Shown here piece after piece: positions 1 to 9,164 of a stretch of DNA of 64,000 nt. Positions within the stretch are counted from its first letter, which is position 1, and each line of letters begins with the position of its first letter. The stretch is taken from NCBI GenBank assembly GCA_963816435.1, contig CAWFKS010000016.1, positions 186,001 through 250,000 on the forward strand, written 5' to 3'. The notes under the pieces were generated by a model. That model searched no databases and was not told the DNA's origin. It saw nothing but the letters and a program-made list of their open reading frames with translations. The translations under genes were made by a program, and so were the position numbers. Source of the DNA: CAWFKS01 sp963816435. Its GTDB lineage: Bacteria > Pseudomonadota > Alphaproteobacteria > Rhizobiales > Rhizobiaceae.

Positions 1-820
1 GAAAGAGCGCCATGACCTCGGCCGGATCCTTCCTGAGGCGCTCGACATAGTCTTCCATCGTGGTGATCTGGGCGAGCTGCATGCGCCGGCGCACGCGGCG
101 CAGAAAGGTCTTCGTCTTGTAGCCGGAGAAGTCGTGCCCGGACTGGGTGCGCAGGAGCGAGTAGATCTCCTGCTTGGCGGCCTTCACACTGCCATCGTCG
201 CCGTTCTCGACGCGTTGTTCTAGGCCCTCGAGCAGATCGAAGCTGCGTGCGAACTCGACGAGCTTGCCTCCCATCTCCTCCGCGGAGACGGCGAGATCGA
301 TCAGCCCGCTGGAGATGGCGCTTCGCGGCATGTCGGGATTGCGCGGACCGGACCCGTCCGAAGCCTGCGCGAGCGTCAGTCCCCCGCGTTCCTTGATCGC
401 CTTGACGCCGAGAGTGCCATCACCGTCGCCGCCGGACAGCACTACTCCTACCGCATGTTCGCCCTGGTCCTTCGCAAGTGCGGAAAAGAAGATGTCGATC
501 GGCTTGCGTTCGCGCAGCGCCGAATCGGGCCGGCGCAACTTCAGCCTCCCGTCCGCGATGGTGAGGATGGCATTGTGCGGCATGACGTAGACCACGCCCG
601 TCTCGAGGGTCAGGTCGTCCTCCGCCACCACGACCTTCATGTCGGTGTAGTGGCCGATGACCTCGTGCAGCAGGCTTTCGCGCTCGGGATTGAGGTGGGT
701 GACGACAACGAAGGCCATGCCGCAGTCGCGGGTCAGCCCCTTGAAGAAGCCCTCCATGGCCGGAATGCCGCCTGCCGATGCGCCGACACCGACGATCGGA
801 AATTTTTGGGCGGAGGACAT
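1..820 (-). CDS. CheB/CheR hybrid chemotaxis-type protein, N-terminal part (C-terminus outside window)
   Basis: The visible 273 residues start MSSAQKFPIVGVGASAGG, which is the start of a CheB methylesterase catalytic domain with its active-site serine in GASAGG. The His in VVTHLNPERES and the Asp in LSGGDGDGTLG complete the expected catalytic set. After about residue 215 the sequence becomes QSGHDFSGYKTKTFLRRVRR, typical of the CheR methyltransferase N-terminal domain. There is no receiver domain in front of CheB. This order is that of CheB-CheR(-PAS-kinase) hybrids, which often act in signalling other than flagellar chemotaxis. The ATG at 820 has an AGGGAA ribosome-binding site about 5 bases upstream. 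The gene is divergent from a receiver-domain gene at 1107, a likely signalling partner. Whether PAS or kinase domains follow cannot be seen. Confidence 0.9.
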   Translation of the reverse strand, partial: MSSAQKFPIVGVGASAGGIPAMEGFFKGLTRDCGMAFVVVTHLNPERESLLHEVIGHYTDMKVVVAEDDLTLETGVVYVMPHNAILTIADGRLKLRRPDSALRERKPIDIFFSALAKDQGEHAVGVVLSGGDGDGTLGVKAIKERGGLTLAQASDGSGPRNPDMPRSAISSGLIDLAVSAEEMGGKLVEFARSFDLLEGLEQRVENGDDGSVKAAKQEIYSLLRTQSGHDFSGYKTKTFLRRVRRRMQLAQITTMEDYVERLRKDPAEVMALF

Positions 821-1106
821 CGAATTCCCTTCAGTCCAGAGGATGGAACAATCCGGAAGCCGGATTGGTCCTTCGACGAGCGTAGGCGGATGCACGCACC
901 TCGACAAGGCGCGCGCCCGTCCCCCGTCCTCCACACCTCCTTCACGAGACCCGGAACGCCGGCGTGCGCGGCAGGGCCGTGCGGCCGCTACCGCCACCAC
1001 CGCCTCCCGCGCAGCGCTGGCGTGACGTGTTGCCGCAGACACGTGGTGCGGAACAAAGATCCGGAACGTCCCCCGTGGCCAGCGCATTGACCTTATGGAA
1101 GGGAGA

Positions 1107-1724
1107 ATGTTCGAGATGCTTCAGAGCGAGCAAACCGACCTCAGGGGCATGAATATCCTGGTGGTCGAGGACGAATACATGCTGGCCATGGACCTTGCGC
1201 GCCAGATAGAGCACATGGGCGCGACAGTGCTTGGGCCCGCACCGACGCTGTCTGACACGAACCGCTATGTCGACATCGCCGATGCCGCGATCCTCGACAT
1301 CATGCTGGGCGGCGAGAAGGTGTTTCCGCTGGCCGACAAGCTCGCGGCGCGGCGCGTGCCCTTCGTCTTCCTCACCGCCTATGACGGCCAGGCGATCCCC
1401 GCAAACCTGAAGGAGGTGCGGCTGCTGCACAAGCCGGCGACGGCGCAGCAGCTCGCCCGCGCGCTGCTTCAGCCCCGCCGACACGAGGCGAACGGTCACG
1501 CGAGCCAGGAAGAAGACGGCGTCGTGGCGCTGCTGCCGCGTCTGCGGCTTGCCGCACGGATGATCGAGCGCGACCACGCCCGCGCCGACCGGCTCGTGGA
1601 GCGCGCGCTGGAACTGGCGATCGCCGAGGCCGGGCGCCGTCCCGCCGACGTCGCGCTGGCCGACTGGCTCGACGAGATGATCGAGCGCGCCGCGGCGATG
1701 GCCCGGCCCGCGCGCCCGCACTGA
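1107..1724 (+). CDS. Single-domain response regulator (receiver) protein
   Basis: A 205-residue protein with a CheY-like receiver domain in its first ~125 residues. The acidic pair is in VVEDEYML, the phospho-acceptor Asp in ILDIML, the switch Thr in FLTAYDG and the conserved Lys in LLHKPAT. The remaining ~80 residues (charged and Ala/Arg-rich) match no output domain I recognise. I chose ATG 1107 because GGAAGGGAG lies directly in front of it; an in-frame ATG at 1095 would overlap that site. The divergent CheB/CheR-type gene upstream suggests a shared phosphorelay, but this is inferred from position only. Confidence 0.85.
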   Translation: MFEMLQSEQTDLRGMNILVVEDEYMLAMDLARQIEHMGATVLGPAPTLSDTNRYVDIADAAILDIMLGGEKVFPLADKLAARRVPFVFLTAYDGQAIPANLKEVRLLHKPATAQQLARALLQPRRHEANGHASQEEDGVVALLPRLRLAARMIERDHARADRLVERALELAIAEAGRRPADVALADWLDEMIERAAAMARPARPH

Positions 1725-1760
1725 CGGTCTTGCGCTGACGGTTTGAGGGGAAGCCGGCGC

Positions 1761-1793
1761 GGCTTGCAAAACCGGGCGGCCTGAACAAAGCTG
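1761..1793 (+). promoter_or_regulatory. Putative cis-element shared with the LysR gene (copy 1)
   Basis: GGCTTGCAAA, then 11 bases, then TGAACAA, lies 36-68 bases before the amidase start. The same arrangement with identical spacing recurs at 3159-3192 before the LysR gene, with about 25 of 34 positions identical. Two copies on either side of the amidase suggest a common promoter or regulator-binding site. The call rests only on this similarity. Confidence 0.4.
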
Positions 1794-1828
1794 CCGCGAT
1801 TGCAGCCGATGCGAGGGGGACGCGGACG

Positions 1829-3128
1829 ATGGCGGGCAGGGCCGACGGTTTCAACGCATTCGTGGCCGGCCCGGAGGGCGCCGAGCTTCCCGCCGGCTCC
1901 GGTCCGCTTTCCGGGCTCAGCCTGGCGGTCAAGGACATCTACGACGTCAGGGGCCAGAAGACCGGCTGCGGCAACCCCGCAAAGCTCGCCGGGGCGCGGC
2001 CCGCCGCGGCGACGGCGCCGGCGGTGCTGAAGCTGTATCGAGGCGGGTGCGGCCTATGCCGGCAAGACCCAGACCGACGAGCTCGCCTTCTCGCTGATGG
2101 GACAGAACGCCCATTTTCCGCATCCGGTGAACCCGGCGGCACCCGGCCGCGTGACCGGCGGCTCCTCCTCCGGCTCGGCGGCGGCCGTGGCCGGCGGGCT
2201 CGCCGACATCGCCACCGGCTCGGACACCGGCGGCTCGATCCGCGCGCCGGCGGCCTTCTGCGGGCTGATCGGGCTGCGCACCACGCACGGGCGCATTCCG
2301 CTCGACGGCACCATGCCGCTGGCGCCGAGCCTCGACACGTTCGGCTGGTTCGCCAGGGACATCGACACCTACGAGAAGGTGGCGGGGGTGCTGCTGGGGG
2401 AGGATGGGTCTGGGGCTGCCCCTCATCCCCCTGGCGGGAGATTCTCCCCGCAGGCGGGGGGAAGGAGGAGTGCCGCGACGTCGACGCCCCCCTCTCCCCG
2501 CTGCGGGGAGAGGGCTAGGGGTGAGGGGCAGCATCACCGCCTTCGCCTCGCCGAACTCGACGCGCTGCTGCTCGGGGCCGCCGAGGCGGACGAATATGCG
2601 CGCATGCGCGGCATCGTGGAGGCCGTGGTCGGACCGGTCGAGACGGCCGAACCGCCGTCGCTCGGCGTCGACGAGCGCTACTGGACGTTCCGCAATCTGC
2701 AGGCCTACGAGGCCTGGCAAAGCCACGGCGCATGGATCTCGGCCGCCGACCGCGGGCTCGGTCCGGGCGTCAGGGAAAGGTTCGAATACGGCGCGACGAT
2801 TTCGGCAGAGACTGCGGCGGCCGACACGGAAAGGCGCGACGCCTTCCGCGCCGAACTGGCGGCGCTGCTCGGCGAGGGCGGGCTGCTGGTGCTGCCGACC
2901 GTGCCGGGTGCCGCGCCGCTCGCCGATGGCGGCCACGAGGCGCTGCAGGCCTATCGCGAGCGGGCGCTGCGGCTGCTGTGCCTGTCGGGGCTTTCGGGCT
3001 TTCCGCAGATCACGATGCCGCTCGGCAGCGTCGACGGCGCGCCCTTCGGCATCTCGCTGATCGGCCCGGCGGGAACGGACATGGCGCTGGTGCGGCTGGC
3101 GCGGCGGGTGCTGGCGGCGGCAGGCTGA
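1829..3128 (+). CDS. Amidase-signature family amidohydrolase, frameshifted, with in-frame repeat insertion
   Basis: An amidase-signature enzyme that would hydrolyse an amide; the substrate is unknown. The N-terminus contains the catalytic-Lys segment LSLAVKDIYDVRG. The Ser-rich signature GGSSSGSAAAVAGG and the TGSDTGGSIRAPAAFCG motif carry the cis-Ser and nucleophilic Ser. The two parts are in different frames: removing one base near 2039 (TATCGAGG to TATGAGG) restores VLKLYEAGAAYAGKTQTDE and one ORF of about 432 residues. A 114-bp palindromic repeat at 2417-2530 is read through in frame and adds 38 Arg/Pro/Gly-rich residues between the catalytic core and the C-terminal part. A GAGGGGG stretch precedes ATG 1829. 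The downstream LysR gene shares an upstream element and may control this gene. Confidence 0.8.
2417..2530. repeat. 114-bp palindromic repeat inserted in frame in the amidase gene
   Basis: The ends are inverted copies of TGCCCCTCA (2417-2425) and TGAGGGGCA (2522-2530). Inside are two GC-rich hairpins: one around CTCCCCGC/GCGGGG near 2443-2461, and a near-perfect CCTCTCCCCGC-T-GCGGGGAGAGG. The layout resembles the abundant intergenic palindromic repeats of rhizobial genomes. Its length is exactly 38 codons and the chosen frame has no stop, so the host reading frame continues through it. Confidence 0.8.
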
Positions 3129-3158
3129 GGCGGGCGCGATCGCTCCGGTCCTCGTCCG

Positions 3159-3192
3159 GGCTTGCAAATCGCGGCGCGGTGAACAATCTTGC
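3159..3192 (+). promoter_or_regulatory. Putative cis-element shared with the amidase (copy 2)
   Basis: GGCTTGCAAA, 11 bases, TGAACAA, then TTGC. The spacing matches the element at 1761-1793 exactly. It lies about 107-140 bases before the LysR start, where an autoregulatory LysR-type site would be expected. Confidence 0.4.
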
Positions 3193-3298
3193 ATACGCGT
3201 TTACAACCGTCGAACGACGGGACCGTGGAGCCCGCCGCAAGCGGCGACGGCCCCTCCCCGCCCTGGCGAGCGCGGAGATCAGGAATGCGAGGCTCTGG

Positions 3299-4216
3299 AT
3301 GGATACGCTGACGCGCATGCGCGCCTTCATCGACGTGGTGGAGGCGGAAGGGTTTTCGGCCGCCGCGCGCAAGGTCGGCCGCTCCAAGGCGCTGCTGTCG
3401 AAATATGTGCGCGAGCTGGAGGACGAGCTCGGCGCGCTTTTGATCAACCGCACGACGCGGCAGTTCTCGCTGACCGAGGCCGGGCACTCCTACTACAAGC
3501 GCGCCTCCGAACTGGTGCGCGAGATCGACACGCTGGCCGAATGCGTGCGCGAATCCTCCGGCGACGTGCGCGGGCGAATCCGGCTGTCGGCCTCGCGCAC
3601 CTTTGCCGACGCGGCGATCGGCCAGTCGCTGATCGACTTCGCCGCCGCCCATCCCGACGTCGTGCTCGACATCGACCTCGACGACCGCATGGTCGACCTT
3701 GTCGAGGAAGGCTTCGACCTGGCGATCCGCATCTCGCGGCTGGAAAATTCCTCGCTGATCGCGCGCCGGCTGGCGCCCTTCCAGGTGCATTTCTGCGCCT
3801 CGCCGGAACTGCTGGCCAAATACGGCCGGCCGCACAGGCCGCAGGACCTGGCGAAGATCCCCTGCCTGATCGACCGCAACGGACGGTCGCTGGCCAACTG
3901 GCTGTTCATGCACGAGAACGGCGAGCAGGTGTCGGTGCCGGTGACCGGGCCGCTGGAGGTCAACAGCCCGCTGGCCACCCGCGCGGCGGCCGTCGCGGGG
4001 CTCGGCGTGGCCACCCTCCCCGATTTCGTGGCCGAGCCGGAACTGGCAAGCGGACGCCTCGTCACCATTCTCGACGACTGGGTGCCGAAGGGCGCCGGCA
4101 TCTACGCCGTCTACCCGCACCGCCGCTATTTGCCGGCCAAGATCCGCGTCTTCGTCGACTATCTCGCGCAGTGGTTCAAGGATCGTGAGCGCACCCGCGA
4201 GAGCAAGGCGGCCTGA
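3299..4216 (+). CDS. LysR-family transcriptional regulator
   Basis: A 305-residue protein. Residues ~1-60 form a winged helix-turn-helix (MDTLTRMRAFIDVVEAEGFS..ARKVGRSKALLSKYV). From ~90 follows the LysR substrate-binding fold, with FDLAIRISRL and VAGLGVATLPDF typical of the CrgA/AaeR-like subgroup. The longer ORF upstream is a read-through of the amidase region; ATG 3299 gives the normal LysR length. Its only close neighbour is the amidase, and both carry the same upstream element, so the amidase is the best candidate target. The ligand is unknown. Confidence 0.93.
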   Translation: MDTLTRMRAFIDVVEAEGFSAAARKVGRSKALLSKYVRELEDELGALLINRTTRQFSLTEAGHSYYKRASELVREIDTLAECVRESSGDVRGRIRLSASRTFADAAIGQSLIDFAAAHPDVVLDIDLDDRMVDLVEEGFDLAIRISRLENSSLIARRLAPFQVHFCASPELLAKYGRPHRPQDLAKIPCLIDRNGRSLANWLFMHENGEQVSVPVTGPLEVNSPLATRAAAVAGLGVATLPDFVAEPELASGRLVTILDDWVPKGAGIYAVYPHRRYLPAKIRVFVDYLAQWFKDRERTRESKAA

Positions 4217-4271
4217 GCCGCCCCGCTCCGCGTCGTCGCGGGCATCATTCCAGTAAATCATTTCCGGGAAA

Positions 4272-6424
4272 TCACTTCTGCGGCAGCGCGTAGACGGCGA
4301 CCTGGTCGCCGACCTGTGGCTTGAGGATCGGGTTGCCGCCGCCGACGAAGGCCACGTATTCGCGGCCCTTGTATTCGTAGACGGCCGGAGTGGAGACCGA
4401 CGGCGCCTGGACGATGTCGGACCACAGCTCCTTGCCCGACTTCAGCGAGAAGGCGCGCACCTTGGAATCCATGGTCGAGCCGATGAAGATCAGCCCGCCG
4501 GCGGTGACGGCCGGACCGCCGATGGTCGGCGAGCCCATGCTTTCGGGCATGTAGAAGCCGTATTTCTGGGATTCGCCGAGCGGCCGGCGCCATTTGACGT
4601 CGCCGGTGTGCATGTCGATCGCCACCAGCTCGCCGAACGGCGGCGCCCAGCACGGCATGCCGGCCCAGTTGAGCGCGTTGTCGAGCGACATGCCGTATTC
4701 CGCGCCCTTCTGCGGGTGGTAACCCTTCTCGCCGACCCCGTGCTTGGCCTTCTGGTTGTATTCGTCGCGCGGGTAGAGCTTCAGATACTGGACGATGTGC
4801 GAGGCGTTGACGATGGCGGTTTCGCTGGCGGGGTCGAACGCGACGCCGCCCCACTGCACGACGCCGGCCGAATCCGGGTAGGTCAGCGTGCCTTCGCCCT
4901 TGTGGGTCGGCGGCGTGTACATGCCCTCGTACCAAAGCTTGTTCCACAGGTCGGAGCACTGGCCGAAACCGACGGCATCCGCCAGACCCCAGATCTTCGG
5001 CTTCTTCGACTGGTCGAGCAGCGGCGCCGGCTTGGTCGGGAACGGCTGCGTCGGCGAATAGACCTCGCCGTCGATGGTGCCGTCGCCCTGCGGCACGGGG
5101 CGCTCCTCGATCGGCCAGACGTCCTTGCCGGTGCGGCGGTCGACGACGAACAGGAAGCCCATCTTGGTCGCCTGCATCAGCGCGGGGATGGTCTTGCCGT
5201 CGACGTCGATGTCCATCAGCGTCGGCGCGGAATTGATGTCGTAGTCCCACAGGTCGTGGTGCACCCACTGGCGCGACCACACCACCTTGCCGGTGTCGAT
5301 GTCGAGCGCCGTCGTCGAGGTGGCGTACGGGAATCTTCTGGGTGCGGTTGCCGCCCCAGTAATTCGCCGAGGGGCTGGCGACCGGCAGGTAGACGAGGCC
5401 GAGACCCTCATCGACCGACATGCCGGTCCAGACGTTGGCCGTGCCGGTCTGCTTGCGGATTTCCGGCGGGATGGTGTCGAAGGACCACTGCAGCTTGCCG
5501 GTCTGCGGATCGACCGAGAAGACGTTTCCGGGAGGCGCCTGCTCCTCCTCCCAGTCGGAACCGGCCCAGCCCATGATGACGTGGTTGCCCACGACCGTCG
5601 GCGGCTGCAGCAGCGAGAACGGGAAGACGTCGTTGGTGGTGTTCCACTGGTTGACGTTGAGCACGCCGTTGTCGGCGAAGTTCTTGCACTTCTCGCCGGT
5701 GTCGGCGTCGAGCGCGAACAGCTGCGCGTCCATCGTGCCGAGATAGACGATCTTCTGGCAGGGCTCGCCCTCGACCGGGTTCTTGGCCTCCCAGTAGGCG
5801 ACACCGCGGTTCTTCAGCGCCGGCTGCGTCAGCGCCTTCAGCGTCGACTTGGAGTTGAAGGTCCACTTGACCTTGCCGGTGCCCGGATCGAGCGCCACGA
5901 CGCGGTAGAACGGCGTGCCGAGATAGAGCGTGTCGTTCGCGAAGATCGGGGTGGCCGACCAGACCGTGTCCGGCAGGTCGCCGGACCCGTCCGAGAGGTC
6001 GCCGGTGTGATATTCCCAGACCTTTTCGAGATCGCCGACATTGTCGGCCGTGATCTGCTTGAGCGGGGAGTATTTCTGCGCGTTGAGCTGGCCGTGGAAG
6101 GTGTTCCACGTCGCCTTAGCCGGCACCAGCGGCATGTCGGGCTTGCGCTCGCGCGGCGCCGCCTCGGCCTGCTGGCCGGGCTGTGCTTCGCCCTGGCCCT
6201 GTGCGGCGGTGTCGCCAGCAGCGGGTTGCGCGGCGGTGTCGCCGGCGGGCGGCGTCGCGGCATCGCTCGGCGTGTCGGCCGGCTGCGAAGTGGCGGGCGC
6301 CGTCTGGCTCCAGATTCTGGTTTTCCTGCGCAAGCGCCGGGGCTACGGCGATCAGCAATGCCGTGGACAGGGCACTCAGCGCCGTGGCGAGCGTGCGCCT
6401 GCGGCTCGTTGCGGCTGACATCAT
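4272..6424 (-). CDS. PQQ-dependent dehydrogenase catalytic subunit (glucose/quinate/polyol family), two frameshifts
   Basis: An eight-bladed PQQ propeller. FHGQLNAQKYSPLKQITADN, WEYHTGD, WGGNRTQ, VHHDLWDYDINSAPTL, FVVDRRTGK and the C-terminal GGGNPILKPQVGDQVAVYALPQK follow the glucose dehydrogenase (Gcd) family closely. It would oxidise a sugar or polyol in the periplasm and pass electrons to ubiquinone. A signal peptide (MMSAATSRRRTLATALSALS..ALAQ) is followed by an Ala/Pro/Thr/Gln-rich linker of ~60 residues. The signal peptide is out of frame with the linker (junction ~6315), and the frame shifts again near 5328, where removing one base restores IPYATSTTALDIDTGK. ATG 6424 overlaps the stop of the small membrane gene, so the two are translationally coupled. 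Unlike E. coli Gcd the membrane domain is a separate protein, as in SldBA polyol dehydrogenase. Substrate unknown. Confidence 0.85.
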
Positions 6425-6786
6425 GCGGTCCTTCTTCGGGTTCTGCTGTTTGCGGTTGCGATCGACACGACGATGCCGAGAAGCACGACGACCATGGCAG
6501 CCATCAGCCACCAGCCGTGCAGGAACCATGCGGCGGCCAGCGTGCCCACGGCGCCCAGGATGCCGAGCACGATGAAGACGACGCGCAGCGCGCCCGGTCC
6601 GGTGAGGTAGAGAACGATGCCGTCGACGATCAGCAGCGCACTCGCCACGATGACGAGAAGGGCGCCGGCCGATCCGTTGACGCCGGTCAGCGGCGCGAAA
6701 TAATACCAGAGCGAAAGCCCAAGCCCGGCCAGCGCGGCGAGGATGACGAGGGCCGCTCCCCAATCGGCGGCACGGGAATCTGACAT
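6421..6786 (-). CDS. Small membrane subunit preceding the PQQ dehydrogenase
   Basis: A 121-residue protein with four predicted transmembrane helices (around residues 8-28, 35-58, 63-85 and 88-110) and a basic tail, SRTRRRTA. Size, topology and position directly upstream of the PQQ propeller gene, with stop and start overlapping as ATGATG, match the SldB-type small subunit or the detached N-terminal membrane domain of Gcd. The expected role is membrane anchoring and electron transfer to quinone. ATG 6786 has GGGAGC in front. The role is inferred from context and topology rather than motif matches. Confidence 0.75.
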   Translation of the reverse strand: MSDSRAADWGAALVILAALAGLGLSLWYYFAPLTGVNGSAGALLVIVASALLIVDGIVLYLTGPGALRVVFIVLGILGAVGTLAAAWFLHGWWLMAAMVVVLLGIVVSIATANSRTRRRTA

Positions 6787-6969
6787 GTCTGCTCCCAGCG
6801 ATCCTGCTGAAACGGCGCGGCAGGTGGCGCGCAACGTGGCTCAATCGACGTTCAACGTGACTGCGCAGCGCAAGGTTCCGGCTTGCCGGGTGCGGCAGGA
6901 GCGCACACCATGTCTAAATTCGGCCCGGATTTCTGCTATTGCTCGCCGACATCTGGAGAGGGCTTTCCG

Positions 6970-7638
6970 ATGACGAGGACGGCACGTGCGCTGGCCCTGG
7001 CCGCGGCAATGTCGGCGGCAGTGACGGCGCTGGGCGCAAGCGACGCCTTCGCCCATCCGCACGTCTTCGCCGAAGCGCGGCTCGACGTGCTGGTCGGCGC
7101 CGACGGCACGGTGACGGCACTGCGCCACCTGTGGCGTTTCGACGACCTCTTCTCCTCCACCGTCATCGTCGAATTTGACAAGAACAACGACCTGAAGCTC
7201 GACGATGCCGAGCTGGAAGAGGTCGGCAGCGTCATCCACGCCTCGTTGGCCGACTTCAACTATTTCCAGCTCGTCACCCGCGACGGCAAGGACGTGGCGA
7301 TGCGCGCGCCCGACCGGCTGATGGCGACCTACGAGGGCGACCAGCTCATCGTGCTGTTCGAATCGCAGCCGCAAGAGCCGCTGAAACTCGCCGGCACCGT
7401 CGATTTCGGGGTCTACGACCCGACCTTCTACACCGCGATCGACTTCGTCGAGGACGACTACATGGCCGTCGACAACCTGCCGTCCGGCTGCACGCGCACG
7501 GTGATCCGGCCCGATCCGGACGAGGCGCTGGCACAGAACCAGTCGACCCTGACCGACGCCTTCTTCGACGATCCGGCCGGCACCGATTTGAGCAAGATAT
7601 TCGCCACCAGGCTCGAGCTGACCTGCGGCGCGAACTAG
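6970..7638 (+). CDS. DUF1007 family periplasmic protein, partner of NicO transporter
   Basis: A 222-residue exported protein with a signal peptide (MTRTARALALAAAMSAAVTA..AFA) followed immediately by HPHVF, the conserved mature start of DUF1007 proteins and a plausible metal ligand set. The family is regularly encoded beside NicO/RcnA-type nickel/cobalt transporters, as here: the next gene starts 10 bases later and encodes one. It probably helps deliver or sense the metal in the periplasm; the exact role is not established. ATG 6970 gives the shortest product with an intact signal peptide. It is divergent from the PQQ dehydrogenase operon. Confidence 0.88.
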   Translation: MTRTARALALAAAMSAAVTALGASDAFAHPHVFAEARLDVLVGADGTVTALRHLWRFDDLFSSTVIVEFDKNNDLKLDDAELEEVGSVIHASLADFNYFQLVTRDGKDVAMRAPDRLMATYEGDQLIVLFESQPQEPLKLAGTVDFGVYDPTFYTAIDFVEDDYMAVDNLPSGCTRTVIRPDPDEALAQNQSTLTDAFFDDPAGTDLSKIFATRLELTCGAN

Positions 7639-7648
7639 GGAGACGGGA

Positions 7649-8752
7649 ATGGGACGAGGCCTGATCCTGCTCGGCTGCGTCGCCGCGCTGTCGCTGTTCG
7701 CCTTCGCCGAAGCCGACCTCGCCCACGCCCAGAGCTCACTCGGCATCGGCACCAACGAGCCGGCGATGCCGTCCGGCGGCCTGTTCGCCTCGTGGATGGT
7801 GTGGATCAATGCAGAGCAGCAGCGCTTCTACCGCCTGCTCACCGGCGCGCTGAAGTCGATCCGCGACGGCGGCGGCGGGTTCTGGCTGCTGGTCGGCCTG
7901 TCCTTCCTCTACGGCGTCTTCCACGCCGCAGGGCCTGGCCACGGCAAGGCGGTGATCTCCTCCTACATGATTGCCAACGAGGTGGCGCTGAGGCGCGGCG
8001 TCATGCTGTCCTTCGTCTCGGCCATGCTGCAGGCCGCGACTGCCATCGTGCTGATGACGGCGGTGTTCCTGGTGCTGCGCGGCACGGCGATCTCGATGAC
8101 CGACGCGGCGTTCTTCCTGGAGCGCGCCAGCTACGCGATGATCGCCGCCTTCGGCGCCTGGCTGCTGTGGCGCAAGGCCGCGCCGGTGTTCCGCCGCGCG
8201 CCGCAGCGGACGGCGCTGGCCGCGGCAGGCGCGACGGGCACGATGACCGTGCCTGTGGACGCCCCCGACCGGCACGCCCACGACACCGCCGGCCAACTGC
8301 ATTCGCACCCGCACGATCACCGCCACGATCACGATCACGCGGCCGGGCTCGAGCATGGCCACGCGCATGGGCACGACCACGACCATTGCGGACACGATCA
8401 CGCCCCGGACCCGGGGCTGCTTTCGGGCGACCGTTTCGAGTGGCGGACGGCCTGGGCGGCGATCGTCGCGGTCGGGATCAGGCCCTGCACCGGCGCGCTG
8501 ATCGTCTTGTCCTTCGCCTTCCTCAACGGACTGTGGACGGGCGGCATCGTCTCGGTGGTGGCGATGGGCCTCGGCACGGCGATCACCGTGTCCGCGCTCG
8601 CCATTCTCGCGGTGACGGCCAAGAACTGGGCGCTCGCCATCGCCGGCGGCGAGAGCCGCGCGGCGTGGCTTCATTCGGCGATCGAGATCGCCGGCGCGGC
8701 CTTCGTGCTGCTTCTCGGCCTCGCCCTCTTCAGCGCCAGCCTTTCGGCGTGA
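7649..8752 (+). CDS. NicO/RcnA family nickel/cobalt transporter
   Basis: A 367-residue membrane protein with a cleavable-looking N-terminal segment and about six transmembrane helices. The family signature HAAGPGHGK lies at residues ~92-100, and the second half has VGIRPCTGALIVL. Between the two membrane halves (residues ~205-255) is a loop with more than a dozen His residues in HxH and HDHDH patterns, a metal-binding feature of RcnA-like exporters. It probably exports Ni or Co with the DUF1007 protein. GGGAGACGGGA lies before ATG 7649. No RcnR-type repressor is nearby. Confidence 0.9.
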   Translation: MGRGLILLGCVAALSLFAFAEADLAHAQSSLGIGTNEPAMPSGGLFASWMVWINAEQQRFYRLLTGALKSIRDGGGGFWLLVGLSFLYGVFHAAGPGHGKAVISSYMIANEVALRRGVMLSFVSAMLQAATAIVLMTAVFLVLRGTAISMTDAAFFLERASYAMIAAFGAWLLWRKAAPVFRRAPQRTALAAAGATGTMTVPVDAPDRHAHDTAGQLHSHPHDHRHDHDHAAGLEHGHAHGHDHDHCGHDHAPDPGLLSGDRFEWRTAWAAIVAVGIRPCTGALIVLSFAFLNGLWTGGIVSVVAMGLGTAITVSALAILAVTAKNWALAIAGGESRAAWLHSAIEIAGAAFVLLLGLALFSASLSA

Positions 8753-8851
8753 GGCTTCACCCCCGGCCGGCGGGCGCGCATCCGGAACAGCAGTGGCATC
8801 GCGCCGCACTTTCTGCTGACATGGCACGGTCCGATTTCCAGCAGTGACGCC

Positions 8852-9139
8852 ATGTCCGGCTACGTCTACATCCTGGCCAGCAAGCGGAATGGCACGCTCT
8901 ACACGGGCGTAACGGCAGACCTGTCGCGGCGCGTGTTCGAGCACAAGCAGCGTCTTGGCCGCGGCTTCACGAACAGCTACGGCGCGGTCCGCCTCGTCTG
9001 GTACGGCGATTACCAGGACATTGGCGAAGCAATCGTCGCCGAAAAGAGGATCAAGAAGTGGCGCCGGGCCTGGAAAATCAGGCTGATCGAGGAGATGAAC
9101 CCGGACTGGGCGGAACTCTACGGCGGAATGGGATGGTGA
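8852..9139 (+). CDS. GIY-YIG nuclease family protein
   Basis: A stand-alone 95-residue GIY-YIG domain of the UPF0213/YhbQ type. It has GYVYILASKRNGTLYTGV (variants of the GIY and YIG strands), the catalytic Arg in DLSRRVFEHK, and a downstream Glu in AIVAEKRIKKWRRAWK. Such small proteins are common chromosomal genes with poorly known roles, possibly in DNA repair. It sits alone between the Ni/Co exporter and an inverted-repeat element. Confidence 0.9.
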   Translation: MSGYVYILASKRNGTLYTGVTADLSRRVFEHKQRLGRGFTNSYGAVRLVWYGDYQDIGEAIVAEKRIKKWRRAWKIRLIEEMNPDWAELYGGMGW

Positions 9140-9164
9140 AAGCGGCCGTGCCAGGATCGGCAAC

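Noticed and set aside
821..1106. EcfG-type (GGAAC-N-CGTT) promoters between the CheB/CheR gene and the receiver gene
   Set aside because: GGAAC occurs several times, but no copy has a suitable -10 at the right distance.
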